From Linanthus parryae (taxonomy: Eukaryota; Streptophyta; Magnoliopsida; Ericales; Polemoniaceae): DNA of 64,000 nucleotides. Position 1 is the stretch's first letter, and each line of letters opens with the position of its first letter. The notes under the pieces were generated by a model. That model was not told the origin of the DNA. It worked only from the letters and a program-made list of their open reading frames with translations, and searched no databases. Shown in pieces: positions 1 to 10,605 of this stretch. The stretch spans positions 12,123,501-12,187,500 of the forward strand of contig JALGPY010000008.1 in assembly GCA_023055425.1 (NCBI GenBank), written 5' to 3'. Both the position numbers and the translations under genes were made by a program.

Positions 1-239
1 TTTTTTCTTATTTTTGAGAAACAATATGTTTCTTTTTTCTACATACACACGTTTAACGAATGCATTTAGTTATAAATCAAAACATATTCATTTTATTCCT
101 TTACCACAATAAGGCACAAATAATATTAAAAATCTAACATATATGTTTTAATCACAATAGGACATTAGTTCTCGCAAATTGGTTACTCAAAGCACCCACA
201 TTTATTTTGTATGTTATATGTTTGTTCAATTCTAACAAT

Positions 240-1490
240 TATAAAATTTCTCTATTAACTGTAGCTTGACATTGACTACTTTTTTTTCTTAACATAGCTA
301 TGTTATTTCCATTTCAAAACAAAACATAGCTATGTTATTTACGGAATTATTTATAAATAAAAAAAATTACTTTGAATTAATTCGGAAGGGGTGAGAGCGA
401 AGTCGAAACAACAACTTCTTCTACTGGCAGAATAAATTTTCGTTTCAACAAAACATATGCATTTTATTTAATTATAAAATAGGAAACAAAATATCCAAAA
501 TTTCACAATGATTATTGCCTCCAAATATTATTATGTTGAAATTTTATGAATAACAAATCAAAAATTAAGTGTCAAGATAAAATTGTAACTTATTTACATT
601 ACTTATCAAAATTTTCATAGTTATGTCATTTATTTTGTTATTTATTAAAAAGCAACTTTCAAAAGAAAATTAAGTTAAAATGTGGGAGAGTTATTTTAAA
701 AGACTATTGTAAGTTCTCTATTAATTGTATCTAGACATTGACTACTGCTTTTTCTAAACATAACTATGTTATTTATGGTATATTAATAAATATAACATAT
801 TTATTTTGAATTAAATATGAAGGGGAGGGGGGAGATGTTGAAACATCGACTTCTTTGTACTAGCAGAATATATTTTACTTTCAACAAAAAATATGCATTT
901 TATTTAATTCTAAAATAGGAAACAAAATATTCAAAAGTTCACAAATCATATGAAGTGCCATAAATAAATATAAAATATTGTCAACGTTAAAACTTCAGTT
1001 AACAAATTACTTAGGATGATCGATTGATTTGAACGAAACTTCAATTTACCTTCCATCCGAAACTAACTTTTACAAATTTAAGAATGAAAACTATAACTAT
1101 ATGTCGTAATTACACCATCCCAGTACTTAAACGTAACCCATGACTCACTCAACACTTCCAAAATTAAATTTTCCTGATATGTTTGTTCAATTTTATTTAT
1201 TAAAATTGATAATATGTTTTCATAAATAAGAAAATGACTACTTAAAAGACCTTCGTAAAGAGTTTGACACTGGTTACTATTTTTTATACACATGGCTATG
1301 CCATTTATTGCATTATTAATAAATAGAATACTACTTAAAGAAAATTAAACAGAGTGGAGAATATCATTTTAAAATAAATTATCTTTTCTATAATGTATTC
1401 ATTCTTTGAAAAAAAGCGTATGCATTTTTTCTACTAAAGTAAGGAATAAATGATTATACATATAGAGTGAGAATATGAAAATTATTGTTT
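240..1490. repeat. Degenerate tandem repeat, about 0.5-kb unit, AT-rich
   Basis: Three diverged units start near 240, 715 and 1260. Each has a run resembling 'ttgactact', then an 'aacatagctatgttattt' type motif. The first two continue through a purine-rich 'gaaggggag' stretch into 'atgcattttatttaatt'. The short open frames here show no protein-like composition. Positions 1-239 look like the same AT-rich material. Confidence 0.5.
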
Positions 1491-2097
1491 TATAGGTACG
1501 AGATAACAAATAAAATCTTCTTAACTAAAATATTTAAAATATCCACCATTCTGAAAGTAACTCAAACATTTGAAAGATTCAATAATGGATAAATAGTTGT
1601 ACCAATTGACTGTCTTATTACACATCCCAAGAAGTGTAACAAATAAACACAAAATGTATTCTATACTAAAAATAAAATTCCGATATTTACTGAGAACAAT
1701 TATCATGTTACAAAAAAATTACTTATGTTAAATATGTTATTTACAAACTTAACTGTGAAGAATAAATAACTATTTTAATAGACAACTACTTATTTGTTAA
1801 TACACAACTTACTCAGATTATCCAAATTAGTTGTTTTTATTATGTTTTTCAATTTTAGTGATTTAAATTAATTGCATTATTCTTTTTATATGTAATAAAT
1901 GGGCGATCTAAAAATAAAAAGTAGTAAAGCCTTTGAATTTGGCTACTATTTTTCTAAAAAAACTATCTTAAAGGAATATTCTTGAGCAACTTACTTCTTA
2001 CAAATAAAGGAATATTGTTTTCATCAACTAACAAGAAAATTGTATAAATATTTTCTGTTAAAAAATCACTTAAATCTAGAAGGATACATATGCTTAA
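1491..2097. other. AT-rich spacer, nothing recognised
   Basis: No coding signal, terminal repeat or RNA gene was seen. It may be interior sequence of the element that ends with the Helitron-like terminus at 3413. Confidence 0.4.
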
Positions 2098-3201
2098 TAC
2101 AAAATAGGCTTAATTACTTAATGCATACCTCCAATATACCAAAACTAACACATCGCTACCCCCACTTCCACAATATGCTTATTGCATCCCCCATTTGCAA
2201 TATATCATACTTAATGAAACGGGAGAAAAAAACCGTCCGATACTTGACTACAAAGTCCTTTTTATTGAGGGTAAAATTGTCTAATGCGTAAAAATATGAT
2301 CAGCCCATAAGCAGCCCAGATTCCGGGATTTAAAACCAGATTCCGGCGATTGAAACCCGAATTCCGGCGAGCCAGATCTCCACCTCCACATCACCAATAA
2401 CCACAAAATCAAACCTAGCTTCACTCTAACTTGAGCCAATCAACCTGAATCAATTCCTAGTCGCTTGTTCTGACAAAAATCCAATTCAATATAATTCAAC
2501 AAATCAAAACCATTAGTAGAAAATCTTTTTTTTTTTTCTGAGCTCAATACTAATTCAATCTCACACAATCATGAACAAACGCAGTGACAAATCATGTCCC
2601 ATGGTTGGAACTCTGTATTTAAGAGAGAGTGCTAAGATCAACCATCGGTCACTGGAACCTCCAAAGACCGTTGAGAGATCGAGAGGGGGGAGGCAGGAGA
2701 CGGGAGAGAGAGCGAGAGGCAGAGAGATGGATCGGGTTGGAGGCGCAGAACACAAGGGGGCATGGCTTCCCCGTCGGGCTTGGGGTCGGAGCCTCGGCTG
2801 TAGCTTGCGGTCATGTCTAAGCCGAGAGGGAGATAGACGGCGAGATCAGACGAGAACTGAAGGAAAGAGATGAGAACGAGAGAGGGAGAGAGAGATTGCA
2901 GGGAGGTAGTTCAGAGATTTGGGGGATTAGATCGTGGAACAAAACTAATCTTCTCATCTTCTTCAACTGTATTTTCAGGAATTTTTTTTTTCATTTTTAT
3001 GTGGTGTAAATGTATCATTTATGTATTTACAATTATACCCTCCCTTAGTAGATGGTGTTTGAAAATATTATTTAGCCAGTTTCATTAAGTATGATTTTTT
3101 GCAAATGGGGGATGCATTAAGCATATTGTAGAAGTGAGGGTTGCAATTTGTTAGTTTAGGTATATTGGAGGTATCCATTAAGTAATTAAGCCTACAAAAT
3201 A
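2098..3201. mobile_element. Non-autonomous Mutator-like element (MULE family 1, copy 1)
   Basis: The element spans 2107-3192 (1086 bp) and is flanked by a perfect 9-bp target duplication, tacaaaata, at 2098-2106 and 3193-3201. Its long terminal inverted repeats begin GGCTTAATTACTTAATGCAT and stay recognisable for over 100 bp. That includes a shared part where 'gcatcccccatttgca' faces its complement. A 9-bp duplication with long TIRs is the Mutator signature. The interior (about 2300-2950) is richer in G+C and purines, with GAGAGA runs and 'attccggcga' motifs also present in copy 2. No transposase frame was found. The 100-residue purine-rich open frame inside is low-complexity and not called as a gene. 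Confidence 0.88.
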
Positions 3202-3413
3202 ATATTAATTTAAGGGTTCTCTCATGTTCCTTATGCACTATCATATTCAAATGAAATAGCGGTACTAATTTGCAACTGAAAAAGAAATTGATTTGTATTA
3301 TTTTCAATGTGTCAATACGATCAATACGATCACTATTCATATTTACTTTTAACCACCATGACTTTGGAATAGTAAGTGCATGAGACCCGCGCATAGCACG
3401 GGTTAACGACTAG
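3202..3413 (+). mobile_element. Helitron-like 3' terminus
   Basis: Positions 3385-3413 hold a GC-rich hairpin (acccgcgc / gcacgggt, three-base loop, one mismatch), a short spacer, then CTAG at 3410-3413 followed by T. Plant Helitrons end with such a hairpin about 10 bases before CTRR and insert between A and T. The 5' TC end was not located. MULE copy 1 may sit inside this element. The left limit given is arbitrary. Confidence 0.6.
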
Positions 3414-3659
3414 TATAGATATAAATTTTGGGAAGTTCCTCAGTTTGTTTTATTCTAATTGAGGGCAGCGAGAAATGGAGTTGATTCAAGTGGTTGTGCG
3501 AAGTTCGTCGGCATCTGGGTTCATCGTGACGATGTGCTGGTGGCTGTGGCGGTGGTGGGTGGTGATATTCATAGTGCTCTGAACTTTATGAAGCTGACAA
3601 TTTTACTCCCATTGTAAAACTGATGTTTGGATGAAATTTTTACCAGTTTTATACTGACG
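3414..3659. other. Spacer with a short GC-rich patch
   Basis: Positions 3470-3575 are G+C and GGT rich (a 'gtggcggtggtgggtggtg' run). The composition resembles MULE interiors, so this may belong to the element whose end lies at 3749. No gene is seen. Confidence 0.3.
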
Positions 3660-3749
3660 TATTAATTATAAATGGAGAATACAATAAATAAGTTTTAGAA
3701 ATAAAAGTTGCAATGTAATAGTTTGGGTTATGCATTAAGTAATTAAGCC
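3660..3749. mobile_element. Solo right end of a MULE family 1 element
   Basis: Positions 3685-3749 match the right terminal repeat of the copies ending at 3192 and 9206 ('tgcattaagtaattaagcc'). No matching left end or target duplication was found, so this is a truncated third copy. Confidence 0.65.
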
Positions 3750-3789
3750 AAAAGAAAACAAAAAGAAAACAAAGACACTAAAGTACACA

Positions 3790-4161
3790 ACCAGAAAGCT
3801 ATGGATTATTCCCTCAAGAAAAAGAAAGCCAAGGATAATCCATTACGCAGAATCCCTAAAAAGAAAGTCAGTCCCCTGGGCACGCGTTGTGAGAGTTTGT
3901 GCATGTCTTTCCTCATCCATGCCCTGCTCTAATCAAATAGAACCCCAAATCAAATCGTATGAGCCTTTCTCTTCTTCTGTATTAGGTGCAATTTTCCGTG
4001 CATGCTTTACGGAAAGAAAAAATTTAAACATGCGATCAAGCAATACATTTAAAAGGAAGTTACTTTTATTATAATATCACAACAGGGTACACAGTACAAG
4101 TGATATCGAAGGAAAAAAAAAGGATAGGCACCTTTTTCGCCGGTGAAGCGATTGCAAGCAG

Positions 4162-4198
<37 letters not shown>

Positions 4199-4366
4199 CA
4201 TAGGCACCATTTTCTCAGGCGCGACGATTGCAAACTGAAAGGAAAAAGAAGTGGAAAGAAAACGAAAAGGGTAGGCACCATTTTCTCGCAGGTGAAGCGA
4301 TTGCGACGAGCTCATAATCAGCCTTGATGGATGATGGATGTTAGTTGGTTGGCGGCAAAGTGACCG
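3790..4366 (-). pseudogene. Remnant of a second amaranthin-aerolysin gene: 3' flank, 3' UTR and last codons only
   Basis: This stretch parallels 11275-11830, the 3' side of the intact lectin gene. It carries the flank with 'gcgttgtgagagtttgtgca', the 'ataggcaccattttc' 3'-UTR repeats, and finally the complement of the last five sense codons (L-P-P-T-N) plus the TAA stop near 4340-4360. Immediately beyond, where the gene should continue, the sequence becomes the left arm of a long palindrome. The switch falls at the pentamer CAAAG (4356-4360), which is present in both joined sequences. Inference: a full paralogous lectin gene once existed here and was removed in a rearrangement. No domain-coding sequence remains, so nothing functional can be made. 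Confidence 0.82.
4162..4197 (+). repeat. Poly(A) tract, 36 A
   Basis: An uninterrupted run of A lies inside the 3'-UTR repeats of the lectin remnant. The corresponding place in the intact copy (about 11660-11680) is a short interrupted A-rich stretch. This is a local expansion rather than a retroposon tail. Confidence 0.9.
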
Positions 4367-4665
4367 AGATAAGAGTCAAAAAAGTGAAATGGAAACAAAG
4401 ACTAGAGACAGACTGGTATTAAAATTCTAGTCCCACCGAAAAAAATAACTCCTTCTTCCACCAATAACATTGAGACAGTTGAAAGTAATGATGATCAGAC
4501 CGGTAAATACAACAACACCGGTCTGATCATCATTACTTTCAACTGTCTCAATGTTATTGGTGGAAGAAGGAGTTATTTTTTTCGGTGGGACTAGAATTTT
4601 AATACCAGTCTGTCTCTAGTCTTTGTTTCCATTTCACTTTTTTGACTCTTATCTCGGTCGCTTTG
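4356..4665. repeat. Near-perfect palindrome: 149-bp arms, 12-bp spacer
   Basis: The left arm 4356-4504 is the reverse complement of the right arm 4517-4665, with one mismatch by eye (4361 against 4660). The spacer is aaatacaacaac at 4505-4516. Both inner arm ends are ACCGGT, a self-complementary hexamer. The paralogous site at 16547 has only the right-arm sequence, so the left arm is a secondary inverted copy. The outer left end abuts the lectin remnant. Confidence 0.93.
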
Positions 4666-5190
4666 ACCGATTTGGATAGCAAAATAATACGATTTTTTGA
4701 TAATTTTTTCACCATATTATAGAACAACCTTTACTCTACAACACTATGAAGAAATTATCAAAAAATTACATCGGTTTGCTATTCAAATCACTGGGTCAAA
4801 GTGACCCAGTGAATAGTGACAAAAGTCAAATTGGGAACAAATAGCAGGAACAGACTGGTACCCATTAATGAGAACAGATCTGAGTTGGCATTACTAAGAA
4901 GCCAAAAACTATTGGGATGAATAGTAAATATCGCTTTTCCCCCTTTGCTAAATACCACTTTATCTCTCCTCTTTAGCCACATTCTGACTTTTGTCACTAT
5001 TCAATGGGTGACTTTGACCCAGTGATTTGGCTATCAAAATTATGCAATTTTTTGATAATTTTTTCATGGTGTTGTAGAATAAAAATTTCTCTATAACATG
5101 GTGAAAATTATTAAAAATATCATCGTTTTGCTGTCCAAATCACCCGATCATAGATACGAGTCAAAAAGTCAAAATAGGACTAAAGAGAAG
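4640..5190. mobile_element. Two fold-back MITEs (FB family)
   Basis: About 4640-4840 and 4985-5190. Each is one imperfect inverted repeat of roughly 200 bp. Arms run from 'tgacttttgtcactattca' through 'gggtcactttgaccc' to 'tttttgataattttttca', meeting at a Ct-rich/Ag-rich centre. No coding capacity. The same family recurs at least eight more times in the window, and single arms occur near 6140-6215 and 18625-18700. Confidence 0.75.
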
Positions 5191-5224
5191 AGACAGAGTG
5201 ATACTTAAGATTACACAAATCAGG

Positions 5225-6130
5225 TTGCTAATAAATTACTGTTATGGTCTCTTGATTTTTTTAATGCACATTAATGAGAGCAGATTTGAGTTGATATTAC
5301 TAATATTATACAAATCAAGTTCCAAGTGGTTTATTTTACTACTATTACACAAATCAATAGTTGCATGATCACTGATTACGCCTTCAATGGTGGAGAGGAC
5401 AACAAGAGGCCGATGCCGATTTCTGGAGATGGTAACTTTTTCTTTTTAGACTTCCTATTGTATGTCACTGCAAGACATACACAAAACAACACCATCATAA
5501 GTCGTTTGCCAATCAAGAATTTGTAATACAGTACAAATTCATTACATCTGCAACTTCACAACAAAATGCAATTACTCCCCTCGGAAAGCATTGATAAATT
5601 CAGCAATGTGTGTATATTATTTCCAATCAAAACTCTTCTTTCAGGTGAGAACATATTTGATTTGTTATTACTACTATTACACAAATCACTGCGAAACCAT
5701 GATTGTGTTTTAACACTGCAAATGGATTACCTTCTCAGGATCAGATAATCAAATCCTCAACATATATGTCCAAGCATGAGACACCTTGCAAAGTCCTGTC
5801 GTGACTACAAACTGAAACCGTGTCTTAAGACATCATTTTTCTTCTTCCTTTTGATCAACACATGGACTTGAAAACAAACTTTAACACTTCCAAACCTAAT
5901 AAGTTGGTGAATAATAAGCTAAACAAAAGGAAAACAATATCAGTGGGAGTAGCTAAAGGAATCAAAACAATGATAAAAAGCTGAATTGACAACCTCGCGG
6001 ACTATGGAGTGTATTCCGTATTACAAAATTCGTATCTCCAAAACAATTCTATCGGATCAATATATTCTCACTTTTAGTTTCAAGCTCGATTGATTACTTC
6101 CTTTATTAATCCCTGAGAGAGCCCCTAATT
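5225..6130. repeat. Conserved host block (copies near 17235-18600 and 25420-26330)
   Basis: A block of about 900 bp is kept in three paralogous places. It starts with 110-bp-unit repeats ('aaattactgttagggtctct' type) and has an island around 5360-5440 followed by 'gtaactttttc'. It then runs through a long unique stretch containing 'ccttgcaaagtcctgtcgtg'. In copies A and B the island reads as an open stretch with few changes, but no family is recognised. It may be the tail of a lost gene. Confidence 0.5.
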
Positions 6131-6239
6131 CAAAAAAAAATCGCATTGTTTTGCTATCCAAACCATCCAGTCAAAGTGACTCAGATACGATTTAAAAAGT
6201 TAAACTGATGTCTTAGAGAAGAAACGGAGGTAGTACTAT

Positions 6240-7190
6240 GGTTTTAAAATTCATCTTTACAAGTTAAACAGTATCACCACATGACAGAGACCCCATCTAA
6301 CACTGTAGTATATATTCTTCTTCATATTTATATTTTATGGCAAATTCACTTTTATATTAAATATACATATTATAAATGTATACAGAAAGAAAGATGCAAG
6401 TTACCATTACACACCTAAAAATAAATATGCTAAACTCAAAGATAGAAGCTAAAAGTTATGTTGAAATGATTTTGATTGCTAGTATTCTACTTTGTCAAAG
6501 TTATACGTATTTCAATGTGATATGTTCGATCACATTATTGCTTGAGCATATAGATCCACTCCCACTATAATAATTTATTCATGTACGATGCTTCCTTTAT
6601 TTTGTGCTTTGTATCTCGTTTCTATGTTACTGTAAATTATTGCATTTTTAGTCTATTTTTAAATCTTATCTTCTTTTAATACTCCCTCCATTTCATAATA
6701 AGTGAACCATTTTTCTATTAAGGTGTGTCCGAAATAATTCTCCGTTTTTTAAGTTTGGAAATAGATACATTGACAAGAATCTGAAATAAACAAATGTACG
6801 GATAATAGTGCTAATTTTTTTAAAAGTGAGGGACAAACTTTTTCTTCATCCTTGCTGGTCAGTTGTTAGTTAGGTTTCTGAGTCACACAGGTTAAATAGT
6901 ACACATAATGGAGACCCCATCTAACAATGTTGTCTTCACCCTTATATTAGATATATCAAATACACATATTATATGTATACACTAAAAGAAAGATGTGACT
7001 TCCTATTATAACTAAAAGTAAAAATATATTCTCAACTCAAAATAGAACGCGAGAATTTAGTTAAAAGTTATTGTTGAAATGATTTTGATTGCTAGTATTC
7101 TTCTTTGTCAAAGTTAAACATATTCCAGTGTGATATGTTTGATCACATTATTGCTCGAGCATATTGATCCACTATATTGCTAACTTTTTT
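6240..7190. repeat. Two monomers of the about 300-bp array repeat plus a truncated Stowaway end
   Basis: Monomers near 6250-6570 and 6880-7180 share 'tctcacaagtt' or a similar start, the 'cacatgacggagac' type segment, 'tatgtatac', 'attttgattgctagtattct' and the inverted repeat AATGTGAT-N7-ATCACATT (first copy 6515-6537). Between them lies 'ctccctccatttcataataa', a Stowaway-type left end with no right end. Confidence 0.75.
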
Positions 7191-7631
7191 AGTTGAGAGT
7201 CTTTTTGCGGTCACGCATTTTTAAACATTTGTTAGAGCATCTCCAATAGATTAGGTAAACACATTTTTTAGGCAAAATTTAAATTTGATTGAAATTGTAG
7301 TCCAATAGATTGTGTATGTTGTTATGTAAAATACAAACTCGTTATCTTTATCGCCAAACTTGGCGAGAATTTTTCACTATCTATCATAATTTTTTCCCTA
7401 CATTTTAGGATCTTGTAGATAGAATTTGAATTTGTGAGATGTAATAATAATTTTAGGACACGTTTCCTAATATTTCTCAACAATTTCTTACTTCTTTCTT
7501 AAAATTTCTCTCACTCTTTTTCATTTACGGTAAATATAATATTAAAATATTATTTTTTAAGTTCAAATTTCATAACTTTTAGCTAGTAGTGTTGGAGTTC
7601 AGTACCAAAATTCATACTGCATAAAATACAA

Positions 7632-8824
7632 AATAATTTTGGCTTAATTACTTAATGCATATCCCCAATATACTGAAACTAACACAATGCAATCCCCACT
7701 TCTAAATTGAGCTTATTGCATCCCCCATTTGCATTAAATCATACTTATTGAAACTGGTAAAAATAATTGACTATCATGTCCTCTTCTTAGAAGGGTATAA
7801 TTGTCTACCTAATTTAATGTATAAACACTCTGAACTTATCATTGTATTCATCACTGCAGCATCTTCAACACCGGCAAGTAACCCAGATTCCGGCGAATGA
7901 ATTCCGGATTCTGGTGACTGAAGTCCAAATTTCTCAGATTCCGTCCGGTGCTTGTTGAATTTCGGCTGATTCTTCGTCTTTGTCTTTGATTTTTCAAAGA
8001 ACTAGGTGTTCATCCATTGACTGCTTGTGCCATGAACTTTTTCCTCAAACGATCCACCCAATAAATGTTTGAACACCGCAAACATCCATCGTCAATGCTT
8101 AACTACCCAGATTCAGGCACACTCAACCACCACTTCCATCAGTTCTACCAAGCGCAGCCTCCACCCACAACCAAAACATCCAATCAAACCCACAACTTTC
8201 ATATATGAGACCCAAACCACCGACTATCCACAACCCATCACAGAGCCTCTCTGCGTCGATCCACCACCACCGGTGTCTAGCTCTGCCCGAAGCCCTATCC
8301 AAACAAAACACCAACACCACCGCACGGCCAACCTGCAATCAGTAACCTAAACTAAATCGCCACTAGTAAAAACCTCCTCCTCCTTCAGCAACACCACTGC
8401 ACATCATCACCCGGCAATCTCAACATCGAGACCCCTCCCCACAGCCACCACTAACAACCAGAAACAAGCACCCTCTAAACAACCCCTGAATCACCGTCCA
8501 CTCCTCCTAGACTCAGCGATTGATCGATCCACAAATCGACCCAATCAGAAATCAAAATACAAACTTAACAATGCAATTGAGGGAATTAATCGACATTGAA
8601 GAGACAACTGATTATATTTAGAGCGAATGGGAGAGAGAGAAGATGGAGAGGCGGCTGTGCTTCTTCTTCGTTATCTTTTCAGTTACTTTTCCTTCTAAAC
8701 CAAGATGGCGAGATCGGTCAGAGAAGAACCTGTACGAGAAAGAAACAGAGCCGAAAATGGTGGCGGCTCCAGTGGTTTTCCGCCGGCTGCTGCTGCTGTT
8801 AGGTTCCTTGCGCAGAACCAAAGG

Positions 8825-8873
<49 letters not shown>

Positions 8874-9215
8874 AAGAGATGAAGGAGAGATAGGAGATTG
8901 CAGGGGAGGTAGTTCAGGATTGGGGGATTAGATCATGGAACAAAACTGAAACTGATCTTTTTCTCCTCATCGTCTTACTGGTACAACTTTATCTTGTAAG
9001 AATTATTTTTCATTTTTTATTTGTAGTGTAATTTATGTAGTGACAAATATACCCTCATTTAGTAGCTAGTGTTTGAAAAAATTAATTTACCAATTTCATT
9101 AAGTATGATTTATTGCAAATGGGGGATGCAATAAGCTTATTGTAGAAGTGGGGGTTGCAATGTGTTAGTTTGGTTATATTGGGGGTATTCATTAAGTAAT
9201 TAAGCCAATAATTTT
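7632..9215. mobile_element. Non-autonomous MULE, family 1 copy 2
   Basis: The element spans 7641-9206 (1566 bp) with the same GGCTTAATTACTTAATGCAT termini as copy 1 and a 9-bp target duplication, aataatttt, at 7632-7640 and 9207-9215. The paralogous segment lacks it: near 20130 the two flanks are joined, giving an empty site. The interior has C-rich sequence (8060-8530), then a transition to purine-rich sequence, and repeats the 'agattccggcgaatga' type motifs of copy 1. No transposase was found. Open frames across the C-rich part look like low-complexity translations. Confidence 0.92.
8828..8871 (+). repeat. (GA)n microsatellite inside the MULE
   Basis: About 22 uninterrupted GA units lie in the purine-rich half of MULE copy 2. 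Copy 1 has only short GAGA runs at the equivalent place. Confidence 0.95.
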
Positions 9216-9645
9216 TAGGCATAAATTACATAATTTTTGCATGATAGCTGGCTAATGCAAGTTAAACCAGAGATAAATAAAAAATCAAAGAAAGTAAAAT
9301 TCAAACAAACTGTATAGCTTACGCAAGGAGACCATCTGAATGTACACGTCCCTAAGTCACATCTAGCATATTCTTCTACTATCTGTTTCTTCTCTAAGTC
9401 ATCGTTTTGCCTTTTACCAATATTTATTGGGTCACTTTGACAAAAGTCAAAGCGTAAAGAAAGATGTGTTACAGAGAAAGTATGAAAATAGTTGAACTGG
9501 TGTTGTTGTATTTACCGGTCTGATCATCATTACTTTTAACTGTCTCAACGTTGTTGGTGGTGCTATAATGGAGCACTAAAAAATTCTCTATTGGTTGAAG
9601 AGGGAGTTATTTTTTTCGTTGGGAAGTTCTAAAACTTTAATACCC

Positions 9646-10605
9646 ATTAATGAGAACAAATCTGAGTTGGCATTACTAAGAAGCCGAAACTATTGGGATG
9701 AATAGTAAATATAGCATCTCCAGCTTTGCTAAATACTTAAGATTGCACAAACCAAGTTGCTACCAGTCCTTCCCAGCTCTTTCTTCCCATCTGACTTTTT
9801 TGACTCGTATCTGAGTCACTTTGACCGGATGATTTGGATAGCAAAATAATACGATTTTTTGATAATTTTTTCTCCATATTATAGAGCACATTTTACTCTA
9901 CAACAACATGAAAAAAGTATCAAAAAATTACATCGATTTGCTATTCAAATTACCGGGTCAAAGTGACCCAGTGAATAGTGACAAAAGTCAAATTGGGAAG
10001 AAAGAGCTGGGACAGAGTGGTAATAATTACTGTTAGGATCTCTTAATATTTTAATGCACATTAATGAAAGCAGATATGAGATGTTATTACTACTATTCAC
10101 AAATCAAGTTGCTAATAAAATACTGTTAAGGTCTCTTAATTTTTTAATGCGCATTATTGAGAACAGAGTTTGAGTTGTTTATTAAAAGTAAAAGGTGAGA
10201 TACAACAAACCCAATTTCTCGAGATGATAGAAAAAGGTCTGAGTGGTTTATTTTGGGTGCTGATAATTACAGCACAAGATGATATATGTATAGAAATAAA
10301 TAAATTATTTTTGTCTTCTTTATATATAATTTCTGTAATGGCGTAAGTAGTATGGAATCTCCATTTAATAAGACTTTGACCTCTTAATTAGGATTTCAAA
10401 ATGTAATTCTATAATTTAAGATAGCATAAATATTTACTATATAAGAATAAAATTGGATGTTTTGAATCTATCATTAGCACAAATTAAACATATCTCTATG
10501 CCAGTACATCTCATGTTATTTAATTTGTTTAAGCATTTTATTTTAAATAATAACACACGATATTTTAATTCAAGAATTATATACTATCGTACCTATTCGA
10601 GAGAA
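9646..10605. other. Array spacer with one FB MITE and 110-bp repeat units
   Basis: About 9785-10005 is an FB-family fold-back MITE. Positions 10021-10160 hold two degenerate 110-bp units. 10200-10605 is AT-rich and unrecognised. No gene. Confidence 0.55.

Larger units (their letters stand above)
7235..9245. mobile_element. GAGCATCTCC-type MITE, copy A, split by a MULE
   Basis: It begins 'gagcatctccaatag' and corresponds to the 449-bp element at 19731-20179. Sites near 16245 and 23355 read straight through 'tttgttagctggctaat' or similar without it and serve as empty sites. The right terminal bases are lost here. The element is interrupted by MULE copy 2 at 7641-9206. Confidence 0.7.
4517..9645 (+). 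repeat. Segmental duplication, copy A (partner 16547-20584)
   Basis: The order and sequence of all landmarks match the partner. After subtracting the 1575-bp MULE plus target duplication here and the 466-bp insertion there, the lengths are about 3555 and 3572 bp. The block contains two fold-back MITEs, two monomers of the 300-bp repeat and the block at 5225-6130. It holds no intact gene. The motif that opens the block (accggtctgatcatc) recurs at about 9516, so the units look tandem. Confidence 0.88.

Noticed and set aside
4049..4315. Minus-strand open frame with a long poly-Phe run
   Set aside because: It is the complement of the poly(A) tract and UTR repeats of the lectin remnant, without protein-like sequence.
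8069..8350. Thr/Pro/Ser-rich open frame that could pass for a small secreted protein
   Set aside because: It lies inside a MULE, has no signal peptide and is open on both strands because of C-rich composition.
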